Source of the DNA: Stentor roeselii
Lineage: Eukaryota > Ciliophora > Heterotrichea > Heterotrichida > Stentoridae
Assembly: GCA_006503475.1 (NCBI GenBank)
Contig: RSEH01000176.1
Location: 35,331-99,330 of the forward strand
Direction of reading: 5' to 3'
DNA length: 64,000 nt
Each line of letters starts with the position of its first letter. The first letter of the stretch is position 1. The notes beneath the pieces are model-generated. The model ran no database searches and was not told the DNA's origin. It was given only the letters and a program-made list of their open reading frames with translations. The translations under genes were made by a program, and so were the position numbers. Below, one piece after another: positions 55,863 to 64,000 of the stretch.

Positions 55863-57224
55863 ATGCAAACCTGCTACTCTTGCGCTAATACATCATGTTG
55901 CCCAGAGCACTGCTGCGACTGGGATCACTGTCTTTGTAAAGACTGCGAAAACTGCGGAGGTCCACCTTCAGCCATAGTCCCAAAAGTTCAAAACATTCCT
56001 CCATCACCATCACCATCATCTTCGAAAGCTTCAACTAAATCATCTACCTATTCTCCTTCAGTATTCAAAGGGCCGAACAATGAAGATCTTTCAATAGACG
56101 AGTATATAAAAATGCTTGCAGCTGAAAGTCTTCGAAAGCAACGAGAAGAAGAAGCAACACGTCAGGCTATATTTGATGAAAAAAGAAGAAAAGAAAGAGA
56201 AGAATATGAAGAAATTATTGCTTCAACTAAGAAATGTTTGGAAAGAAATCGAGAAGTTTTATCTAGTACTTCGACGACACTTTCTCGACTTCAGAGCACG
56301 ATGGAAGGCATTCGTGACACTGAAAAAAGATTTCAAGAATATAAAGATGCTTTTGGAGAAGTCATGAGAAGAGCTCTTGAAAATGCTTTTGGGTCTGGGG
56401 AAAATGTTGAAGAACTTAAACAGCAGTTTGGAGTACCAAAATTGTCGAATGTTCGTGAAGTTGCTCAAATACTTAAAAATTGCAGAAATATTGCGATTAT
56501 TACTGGAGCTGGTGTTTCTGCTGAAAGTGGAGTGTTTACTTATAAGGATAATGAAGAAAAGTACAATATTGCTGGGGCTAAATTAAAGTTGCAGGAAATT
56601 ATGAATATCAATATCTACGAGTACCATCCACTAGAGTTCTGGCAAAACATCCAATTCAATCGAAAGCGTTTTTCATCCTGCAAGCCAAACTCAGTCCACA
56701 AGTCTCTATTCGACCTAATAATCAACTACGAAAAGAAAGGTCGAAAAGTATCTCTAATAACTCAAAACATCGACGGTTTCGACAAAATCCGTTTAAGCTC
56801 CAATCCAAACTTCTTCGAAATTCACGGAAACACTAACGAAATGAGGTGCAAGTCAGTTTGTTCCCCAGCAGTTCTTCCATGTCCAGAAACAAGCGAAGAG
56901 CTTGTCGAAGTTCCAAAATGCCAGCAATGCAAATCACTGATGCGTCCAAATGTATTGTTGTATGGAGAAAGCTATTCTGAAGAGTATTATCGAGCCAACT
57001 CAGCAGCTGAAGCGTGTAAAGCAGCCGATGCCTTGATAATCATCGGAACTCAAATCAAGTGCGGCTTTCCGGAGTCAAGAGTGAAAGACTTTGGAAAAAC
57101 TGGGAAGCCGATAGTTGAGATTAACATTGATCCTGTTGTTGAGTATGGAAGAGTGTTCGTGCTTAATGGAAGGTGCTCGGAAAGCTTTCCTTTGCTGGTG
57201 GAATTACTTATCAAGATGAAATAA
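55863..57224 (+). CDS. Sirtuin (SIR2-family deacylase) with N-terminal Cys/His cluster
   Basis: 453 residues. Residues 1-33 are packed with Cys/His (CYSCANTSCCPEHCCDWDHC), probably binding two zincs like a B-box. A coiled coil (~80-165) follows. The SIR2 domain (~195-453) has GAGVSAESGVFTYKD (the usual GIPDFRS is altered), SLITQNIDGF, the catalytic His in EIHGNTNEMRC, a Cys-Cys...Cys-Cys zinc module (MRCKSVC, PKCQQCKSLMRPNVLLYGES) and GTQIKCGFPE in place of GTS. Sirtuins use NAD+ to remove acyl groups from proteins. The altered NAD loop makes activity uncertain. The gene's stop abuts the stop of the convergent CLC gene with no bases between. Start context is TTATAAATG. Confidence 0.85.
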   Translation: MQTCYSCANTSCCPEHCCDWDHCLCKDCENCGGPPSAIVPKVQNIPPSPSPSSSKASTKSSTYSPSVFKGPNNEDLSIDEYIKMLAAESLRKQREEEATRQAIFDEKRRKEREEYEEIIASTKKCLERNREVLSSTSTTLSRLQSTMEGIRDTEKRFQEYKDAFGEVMRRALENAFGSGENVEELKQQFGVPKLSNVREVAQILKNCRNIAIITGAGVSAESGVFTYKDNEEKYNIAGAKLKLQEIMNINIYEYHPLEFWQNIQFNRKRFSSCKPNSVHKSLFDLIINYEKKGRKVSLITQNIDGFDKIRLSSNPNFFEIHGNTNEMRCKSVCSPAVLPCPETSEELVEVPKCQQCKSLMRPNVLLYGESYSEEYYRANSAAEACKAADALIIIGTQIKCGFPESRVKDFGKTGKPIVEINIDPVVEYGRVFVLNGRCSESFPLLVELLIKMK

Positions 57225-59309
57225 TTAGTTAGTTCTGGTCTTGCTGAAACTTTCTCGTGAAATCATACCCACCAGCTGCCCTTTCCTTACAACATAAACC
57301 TGGTTGAATCCCAGCATAATAAACAAAAAGTGCACCTTAGCCAAAGGCGTGGATTCATTCACAGCGAACGGCGAGTCTTCTCCTAAAAGAAAATGACTTG
57401 AAAAGTCAATCATTTTACAAAGAAGAACTTTCACTTCTTCACTTTCTCCTTGGGCCATGACCATGCTTTGGTAGGAGTCATCAAGTACACTTGAATAGCT
57501 GTTGCTTGTTAAGAATCCAATATAATTCTTTATTTTTTCTTGCTCCGCTTCTGAGATGTCCTTTGAATGCTCCAGGGCGCAGGCCCTGAAGTAATCTTTA
57601 AGATTTGAAAGCTTCAGGTCGTAGAGCAAGTTGCTCTCTGAGTCTACGACTGGCACTCGGCTGAATGCTGAACCGGCTTCGAGGATACTTTCAGCTACTT
57701 CTTTTAATGTTCCACCTTGCATCAACTGTGGATGAGAATATTCCATCACGTCTCTTGCTGTTAGACTTTGAAGCTTTGATGGCTTTATTGAAGGCAAATA
57801 TGGAAGGCCTTTTATTTCGAGTAATGCGTCGTAGATGGACATGCTGAAGAAGTTACTTACGGAATATGATACTAGCACTGATACTATCATTGGAAGGAAG
57901 TAATGGATTTGACCTGTTATTTCAAAAACAATAACAGTTACAGAAATGGTATGTGTAGTTGCCGAGACCAATGAAGCCGCTCCAACCGCAGCATAAATCC
58001 CGGGATTCGATGTAAAAACAATCATCCCCACAACATTTTCAAAAAGTCTTCCAAAAACCGCTCCAGCAGTCATCAAAGGATACAAGACCCCAGCAGGTAA
58101 AGGACAACTGAGACTAATAAGAGTAAGAAACAGCTTACAAAAGAAAAAAACCGTTAAAGCAAAAGTGACACTAGAAGCATTCCAAGAATTATCCTTAAGA
58201 TCTGAATGCAGCATATCATTGATAACAGTCATATCATTTTTCCTCAAATAAGGCGTGATAAAAGTGACAACCGCACAAATAACGGCAATCAAAAGTGTAT
58301 ATCTATAAGGCCTATAAAGCATAGGATAAGTATTATGTTCCCTCAAACTAATCAACCGACTTGAAACACTAATAAAAGCCGCTCCGAATACCCCAGAAAG
58401 CAGTCCAAGCACGATAAACAACAACAACTCCGGTGAAAGTTCAAAAGCAGGAAAATCAGTCGGTTTAATCATATCAGCGAGACTCGACTCACGGAGCCAA
58501 ATGATTCCTAAAGCGCACCAAATTGAACAAAACGCTGCTCTCCACATATTGCTCACTATATAATACGTCGAAGTCACCTCAATGCTGTAAAGAACTCCGC
58601 CGATTGGACATTGAAAGACTGAAGCCACCCCTGCTGCAACTGCTGAAGCGAGGAACTGATTTCGAAGACTAATGTTCTGAATAAAAATTACGCTTTGGAT
58701 ATGACTGAAAATTCCTAGTTTTGAGATGTGGTGACTGAAAATACCTGAAATATGAACAAATGGACCTTCTTTTCCGATACTCAAACCACCACCGATTCCG
58801 AGGATTATTCCAAAGGCTTTTGTTAGAAGTGTTCGATAACTCATGAATCGCTTTAGCTTTACTCCTGATAGGATTGCTTTCATTTCGGGAATTCCTGAAC
58901 CTTGGGAGTCTTTGCTTAGGAAGGTTGAGAGGAAACATGATAGTTGTGTTAGGATCACGCAGAAGATTATCCAGATTCCGAGGTCCAGGATTGTATTTCC
59001 GGTGTTTGAGGAAATTATTCTTAGGTTTTCTAAGGCTTGAATGGCTACTTCCACAAAAAAACTAAAGATTGAAGTAGCTAATCCTAAAAGTATCAGCGCG
59101 AGAATCACTGTTGGATTCAAAACATGGTGGCTTCTCAGAAAAGCTTTTAAAGAAGACTGATTTTCTGAAGTTGGATCAGATTTTTGATTGACTTCTTCAA
59201 TGTTTGTGATCAAGTCTGTGATAATGAAATTTGCCTTAGCTGGTCTATTTGGGTTCAGCTGGAAAATCGATTCTCGTCGGTGCCGAGCCATAGATGAATA
59301 GACTGACAT
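57225..59309 (-). CDS. CLC-family chloride channel
   Basis: 694 residues. About 80 cytosolic residues precede the membrane domain. Diagnostic motifs are SQGSGIPEMKAIL (selectivity filter with Ser, typical of chloride), GKEGPFVHISGI (gating Glu kept), and PAGVLYPLMTAGAVFGR. After GGVLYSIEVTSTYYIVSNMW, Val sits where proton-coupled antiporters have a Glu; animal channel-type CLCs (CLC-0/1/2) read SIEVTS at this place, so a channel rather than an exchanger is predicted. Two CBS domains close the protein (DVMEYSHPQLMQGG... and ...FAVNESTPLAKVHFLF). It is in the plasma or vacuolar membrane. Its TAA stop begins directly after the sirtuin stop. Confidence 0.92.
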   Translation of the reverse strand: MSVYSSMARHRRESIFQLNPNRPAKANFIITDLITNIEEVNQKSDPTSENQSSLKAFLRSHHVLNPTVILALILLGLATSIFSFFVEVAIQALENLRIISSNTGNTILDLGIWIIFCVILTQLSCFLSTFLSKDSQGSGIPEMKAILSGVKLKRFMSYRTLLTKAFGIILGIGGGLSIGKEGPFVHISGIFSHHISKLGIFSHIQSVIFIQNISLRNQFLASAVAAGVASVFQCPIGGVLYSIEVTSTYYIVSNMWRAAFCSIWCALGIIWLRESSLADMIKPTDFPAFELSPELLLFIVLGLLSGVFGAAFISVSSRLISLREHNTYPMLYRPYRYTLLIAVICAVVTFITPYLRKNDMTVINDMLHSDLKDNSWNASSVTFALTVFFFCKLFLTLISLSCPLPAGVLYPLMTAGAVFGRLFENVVGMIVFTSNPGIYAAVGAASLVSATTHTISVTVIVFEITGQIHYFLPMIVSVLVSYSVSNFFSMSIYDALLEIKGLPYLPSIKPSKLQSLTARDVMEYSHPQLMQGGTLKEVAESILEAGSAFSRVPVVDSESNLLYDLKLSNLKDYFRACALEHSKDISEAEQEKIKNYIGFLTSNSYSSVLDDSYQSMVMAQGESEEVKVLLCKMIDFSSHFLLGEDSPFAVNESTPLAKVHFLFIMLGFNQVYVVRKGQLVGMISRESFSKTRTN

Positions 59310-60453
59310 GATGAAATTAACTATTTAATAATTCTTTTAAGTCTTTGAAATAAAATTAGTTTATTTAATAGTTTGGTTAAGTACCTTTACATTCCAGTTG
59401 AAAGTAAGTAAAACACATGTGATTTATGACTATTGAAATAAGATTCTTATGAATTAAATCGAATGAAAAACAAAGAATTTTTGTATTCAATTTTCTCATG
59501 AAGAGTTAATTTGTATAATCGTCGGAGTTATTGTCATTTGGTCAACTTAAAGTCTCAGAACTTTTCTATAGATTAATGCCATAATTCCTAACATTCACTT
59601 ATCTTAACTTGCGGAGTTATTAATGTTAGATATGTACCAAAAGAATTTTAGTGACAGGGTTAGACTATGAAAATTTTAATAATTTGCTTAAAATAGTTTT
59701 TCTTGTGAAATAGAATGACACTCTTTTTAGTAAAACCTCGAGTCAATTCGATAAGATTTACTATCAATTCTCGAATTTTCTGAAATTTCCTTTATCCTTT
59801 AAGTTAACTTTCAATGCTAACATTTATAAAAATATGGAAGAGTTCATTAATCAAGCCAAGGAATTATTTTAATGACAAATTGAACTCTTCATCCTTTAAG
59901 TCTTCAAGTCTTGATGCTTTGCATTTAAAAATCATTTCTGAAAACAACTTATGAGATATTTAAGATGAGTTAATAATCTTTACATGACAATTTCAAATGC
60001 AGCTTAACTAAATCATAGTTATTGAAGTAGAAAATAACATTGTCTTTAATATTTTTCTTATAACAAGACTTCCTTTTGCAAATAAATTTAAAGTTAAATA
60101 GTTAGTCGTATTTAAGATTGAAAAAATATAGTCTTGACACATTATATAACAATCTTAAGAAGGTAGAAGTTTGAACTATAGTTCAGTACAAATTTCTGTA
60201 TAAAGAAAAATGCAAATCTTCCAATAAGTAACAAGCTTTCACACCTCTATGAAACTTATATAATTAACTATTAATACCAATAATTCCCAAAATTCCTACA
60301 TGAATCTCAACGATAAAATCTAAAAAAATTATAACCTAAGACATCTATAAAAACCAAACTATTTTTATTAAATATCCTAACAATTTAATCATCATCCTAC
60401 ATAAACTACCAAATCTTTCCAAACAACAAGCAAATCTAAATAAACCAAAAAAT
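59310..60453. other. Divergent intergenic region, ~1.14 kb
   Basis: AT-rich region between the CLC and coiled-coil gene starts. On the minus strand, fragments near 59840-60080 read like protein (for example RKSCYKKNIKDNVIFYFNNY and KLFSEMIFKCKASRLEDLKD) but are broken by stops and frame changes. This could be a decayed gene or chance. No start codon or family is seen. Confidence 0.4.
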
Positions 60454-61812
60454 ATGTTAGACTCTTTTAACCTGACAATCCTGAAAGTAGAATGCGAAGA
60501 CCGACGACTCCAGCCGAAATGTCTAGTCTTCGAATCAGGTCAAATCAAAGACGAGATCTCAATGTCATCCCCATCAGTCCACCCAGTTCTAATCTCAAAC
60601 CCAGAACTGAAAATAGAAATTTGCGACCAAGACCTAAGCGTATCTTTCAACTCAAGCATAATCCAAAAGTCAGGCTTCCATTCCCTTCCTTTATTCCCAT
60701 CATCAAATTCAACCGAATTAAAAGAAATCCCTAAACAAGTGCAAGTCCCTCGCATTCTAATCAACGTTTACCCGAAACTCTTATCTCCCAGCTTCGAAAT
60801 AACTGAAAGTTCTGAAGGTCTTGAAGAAGTCTCTGAAAATTCTCCTGTTGAAGACATTTCGAAGGTCATAATGAAAAATTTTGAATTAACAGCCAAGGTC
60901 TTAGAACTTGAAAAGTCTTTAAAGATGAAAGAAGAGAAATTTTTTAAAGAAATCGAGGAAATTACTATGAAGTATAAGGAAAAAGTCAGGGGTTTAAGTG
61001 AGGAAATAGAAAAATTAACTGTCATTCAAGCTAAGAATTTGAAAATTTCAGCGGAAATTAAAAAGGAAAATGAAAACTTGAAGAAGAAAATTGAGGAAAG
61101 TAATGTGGAGAGGGAGGAGGTTGAGGAAAAACTGGAGAAATTTAATAAGGTGAATGAAGAGTCTAGGATCAGGGAAGAATCGATTTTAATGATTTTGAAA
61201 ATTAAGGATAAGGAGATCATGAGACTGAAAAAACAGGGAATTTCAGGGAATTTAAAAATTCAGAAGCAAGAATCTCTTCATTTCAACAAAATCTTGCTAT
61301 CTGGTGAAAATCAAGGAAAATCTGCAAGAGATGTACATGAAATATTAAACTATAACAAAGAAAAACTTGATTTTTTGATAAGTCTTGATAAAAAAGTCAC
61401 TCAACTCACTCATTCACTTGGGCTTGATGGAATTCTTGTCTTGACTGACGAACTTTCTTATTCGATTGGAAGCAAAAAGGTGAACGTCTTAGTAAAAAAA
61501 GGACAAATTTACATTCGCTTCGGAACTTGTCTTAAACCTATCGAAACTTTTCTTATTAATAACTGTGCACAAGAAGTCCAGCAATTCAAAATTCTTAGAA
61601 AAAAATCTGACCTTAGGACTGTTCATAAAAAATCACTTTCTGAGCTGGAAAAGATTGAAAACTCTTCGATTTGCAAGACTTTTGATGATGAATTTCGCAA
61701 AAAACTTCTTACTATACAAACTAGTCGAAGTTCAGTTCCTCGATCAAGGAACTCGTTTTCGCCGATGTCACAAGTTCTAACTGCTCGAAATTTGAATATT
61801 TTTAACTCTTAA
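60454..61812 (+). CDS. Coiled-coil protein with possible C-terminal GAR-like segment
   Basis: 452 residues. Residues 1-110 are beta-like with hydrophobic strands (LTILKVECEDRRLQ, ELKIEICDQDLSVSF), possibly C2-like. A coiled coil spans ~140-265. Near 340-375, NVLVKKGQIYIRFGTCLKPI followed by ETFLINNC has the K-x-G-x-x-x-V/I-R-x-G pattern seen in GAS2-related (GAR) microtubule-binding domains and in many protist proteins. This part is tentative. The C-terminus is Ser/Arg-rich. A cytoskeletal role is inferred. Its start at 60454 lacks a TATAA but has an A-rich context. Confidence 0.65.
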   Translation: MLDSFNLTILKVECEDRRLQPKCLVFESGQIKDEISMSSPSVHPVLISNPELKIEICDQDLSVSFNSSIIQKSGFHSLPLFPSSNSTELKEIPKQVQVPRILINVYPKLLSPSFEITESSEGLEEVSENSPVEDISKVIMKNFELTAKVLELEKSLKMKEEKFFKEIEEITMKYKEKVRGLSEEIEKLTVIQAKNLKISAEIKKENENLKKKIEESNVEREEVEEKLEKFNKVNEESRIREESILMILKIKDKEIMRLKKQGISGNLKIQKQESLHFNKILLSGENQGKSARDVHEILNYNKEKLDFLISLDKKVTQLTHSLGLDGILVLTDELSYSIGSKKVNVLVKKGQIYIRFGTCLKPIETFLINNCAQEVQQFKILRKKSDLRTVHKKSLSELEKIENSSICKTFDDEFRKKLLTIQTSRSSVPRSRNSFSPMSQVLTARNLNIFNS

Positions 61813-62653
61813 TGGAAATAGGAATTTTTAAGTCATTTTAAGGTTTTTCACGTTTGATAATACTAGGATAATTGAATAAGGAACAACACCGAAGTTCAAA
61901 TCACTCACAAATTTAAACATTTATAGTATTCGTATGACCACTAAGTAGACTATTTTTCTTTCTAGTATACTTTTCATTAGTTCCCTATTCCTATTGCGAT
62001 ATTTATACAGCACTTGCAATAATATATTTTTTCTCATAAAGAAATAGTATAATTCTTCCCACTGTAAAAGAAACAATTCTCAAAAGAAGGATCCTTTGAA
62101 TTATAAAATTTATTTACCCTGAGCTATATAGTTAATAATTGATTTTCTTAAGTCTGTAATGATAATTAATTAAAATATCTTCCTTGATGCAAAGATCTCA
62201 TATATTACTTATACTTTATATTCTAAATAGTTTATAATTTCTACACAATATGGATACTGAGTTACGTTTATGCTATTTCTCTTATATAAGCACTAAAAAT
62301 CTAATTTACTAATAATCCCCAAACATCATAATCCCGAAAACATCAAATAATGCTACACCTAATTCACATCTTTTAAAAAGTAGATTTTAATTATCGCTGA
62401 TAGTATTCAAAATTAAAGACCTAGAACTTGTAATAAGGTTCTTTAAATATATTTTGACATTCTTTATACGAAAAACTTCAAATTATTTAAATAAGATTCC
62501 AATCATATACAAAACATTTAAAATTTCATAAAAACTAAAGACTATCAAATCCTGTATATCTAAAACTTTAACATACTATCTTCATCTTCTAAAAATCTTA
62601 AAAAAGCCAATTACTCTAATTTCCCATTAAAACCTTCAATTCAAAACTTATAA
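61813..62653. other. Tandem intergenic region, 841 bp
   Basis: AT-rich sequence upstream of receptor copy B. The last ~90 bp resemble the sequence upstream of copy A (for example CTCTAATTTCCCATTAAAAC and then TTCAATTCAAA). Otherwise no feature recognised. Confidence 0.45.
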
Positions 62654-64000
62654 ATGGAAGGAGAAACCCAGCCAAAGCTAAGCAAGCGTCTTCAAATCGT
62701 AACTCTCTGCCCTTTACTATCCGGTATTCTGATCTGCACAATAATAATCATCGCGATTCTCTTCAGTAACTACCTCGACTGGATAAAAAAAACAACTGAC
62801 TTTATCAAGAACTCTGAATACGAAAACCTTGAAAAGCTTTCAACAGCTTCTTCAGACCTGATCGCTTCGAAGCTGAAACAAATGGTCTTTGAAATGAACA
62901 TGTTAGATGAAATGTTTAATTCTCAAATTGATTTAGTCGATAATGGAAATAAATTCATTACAACTGAGAACTTGTATAATGCCAACGTTGGTAAGACTTA
63001 GGCAGACAAGGAGGACAGGAAAAAGTCAGTCTGGCTTTCGGACAACAAGAAATACACTGATTTCAATGAATATGGGCAAAAAATCATCAACAAAACAGCT
63101 GTGACTGATATTTTCATGAGAACTTTCATGGACACTGACAGGAATATTCGCCAAATAGGAATGATCCTTGCAGATTACCCTGGACTTGACAGTGATGAAA
63201 TACTTGACTATCGATATCCACAGGTTGATATGACTGACATCAAGAAAGGCAAGTTCGAATACGATTCTAAGAATAAGGAATGTAAAACTGAAGGAGCCTA
63301 CAGCGCTCGATGCACTGACGGGTACTTAGAACTCAAAAATAACGATCACAATGTCACAGTCTATGCGGAAGACGATCAGTTAAAAGTCTTCTTGAACTCA
63401 GAAAATGGAGCTTTTGTTTATTACCTCCCTGAAGACTACTTCGATTACTTGTTTGAAGACGTTGAAGATTACCAGTTTTTCCTCACTACCATCGACGGTA
63501 AAAGAACCATTCGAACCTTCCAGAAAGGTCAAAAAACTTCAAACACTTCAAGTGTCAGTAGCCAGTCCATAGCAGAGTCCCTATTCCCCACAGATGACGT
63601 GCTTAAAGAAGAAACAATGAACATTTTTGACAAAACCGATGACAAAGACTTCAATTTGACACGTTTTTCACTTGACGGTTATTTTTCAAAGTTTTACGGA
63701 AGCCTTTCAAAAATGGACGTTTTTTTTAAGTCTTGGAAAACTGAACTTGAAGCTGGAGAAAATGGGACTATGTCAGTTGGAAGTTATATCAATGAAGGAA
63801 TTGTCTTTGAAGAGTGGAATCAAGTCTTGGATGGAGTGATCGATACTATCATCATACAAATGGTGATCTTCCTCATCCTTCTCTGCATCACTATCGCTAC
63901 TGTTTGGTTCTTGGGAATGGCGATCACTGACAAAATCACTCACCCGATTTACTTGTTTGAACAGTACCTTCGAGGCAAGCTCAGTCTTCAAGCTATGGAC
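62654..64000 (+). CDS. Receptor-like HAMP-TPR-VWA-like protein, copy B, cut by window edge
   Basis: Open from ATG at 62654 (context TTATAAATGG) to the right edge, with a 15-nt intron at 62991-63005. The visible part holds TM1 (IVTLCPLLSGILICTIIIIA), the ectodomain, TM2 (QMVIFLILLCITIATVWFLG) and the start of the HAMP-like segment. It is the same protein as the gene at 54526-51608, with about 10 amino-acid differences before the intron, several after it, and a 2-residue deletion (NN in MNNDTD). After base 63194 it is identical to copy A to the edge. No stop or frame shift is seen, so it is probably functional. TPR and VWA-like parts should lie beyond the window. Confidence 0.85.
62654..64000 (+). 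repeat. Inverted-duplication arm B (partner 53174-54526)
   Basis: See arm A. The two arms face each other head-to-head across an 8.1-kb spacer (54527-62653) holding the sirtuin, CLC and coiled-coil genes. Weaker similarity extends ~90 bp upstream of each ATG. Confidence 0.92.
62991..63005 (+). other. 15-nt intron 1 of receptor copy B
   Basis: Reads GTAAGACTTAGGCAG, one base different from the copy A intron, with A at position 10 kept. Confidence 0.93.

Noticed and set aside
1-64000. TGA decoded as Trp, as in Blepharisma
   Set aside because: Long genes (up to 1361 codons) contain no in-frame TGA, and several well-recognised genes end in TGA.

Overview
The window looks like macronuclear DNA of a heterotrich ciliate, most likely Stentor or a close relative. 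The evidence is threefold. (1) Broken reading frames rejoin by removing GT..AG introns of exactly 15 nt with A at position 10 (10 clear cases plus 1 ambiguous). (2) All three stop codons act as stops: TGA ends the UBE3D-like, VPS39-like and CFAP100-like genes, and Trp is always TGG, which argues against Blepharisma and Condylostoma codes. (3) Gene content is ciliary and protistan: IFT144, SHIPPO repeats, a CFAP100-like coiled coil, a CDPK, and receptor-like HAMP proteins. The DNA is AT-rich and extremely compact, with single-gene units on both strands.

Layout. 1-6169: an ankyrin protein cut by the left edge, two disordered or coiled-coil proteins, a UBE3D-like HECT_2 protein, and a SHIPPO protein rebuilt from three exons. 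6599-14429: a C2H2 zinc-finger protein, glutamate-cysteine ligase head-to-head with a degenerate J-domain protein, a UBC12-like E2 without its catalytic Cys, a secreted or membrane protein, GINS SLD5, a dsRBD-like plus U-box protein, and a CMGC kinase. 14742-24738: a VWA protein, a SET-domain methyltransferase, a HAMP-TPR-VWA-like receptor, a CFAP100-like protein and a second zinc finger of the same family. 25290-31840: a Tpt1/KptA-ERI1 fusion, a multipass membrane protein, a SAM methyltransferase and a WD40 protein. 33305-50437: a DYRK kinase, IFT144 head-to-head with a VPS39/TGFBRAP1-like protein, a METTL21-like methyltransferase, glucosidase II beta, a CDPK, RFC2 and several unknowns. 50450-64000: a TPR/IQ protein, then two copies of a HAMP-TPR-VWA-like receptor in inverted orientation around a sirtuin, a CLC channel and a coiled-coil protein.

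Themes. Several neighbouring start codons lie 9-17 bp apart in divergent pairs, one convergent pair has stop codons directly abutting, and one tandem pair shares a nucleotide (TAATG). Promoters and 3' ends must therefore sit inside or against neighbouring genes. Many starts have TATAA directly before ATG. The most unusual content is a receptor-like family (two membrane segments, ectodomain, HAMP-like segment, TPRs, metal-site-less VWA-like end). Two of its members form an inverted duplication, about 7 percent different over the first 541 bp and then identical for the remaining 806 bp in the window. Other notable items are the Tpt1/KptA-ERI1 fusion and the active-site-less UBC12-like protein.

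Limits: no searches were run. Family names rest on motif recognition. Because 15-nt introns preserve frame, an intron without an in-frame stop could still be hidden inside an apparently open gene.
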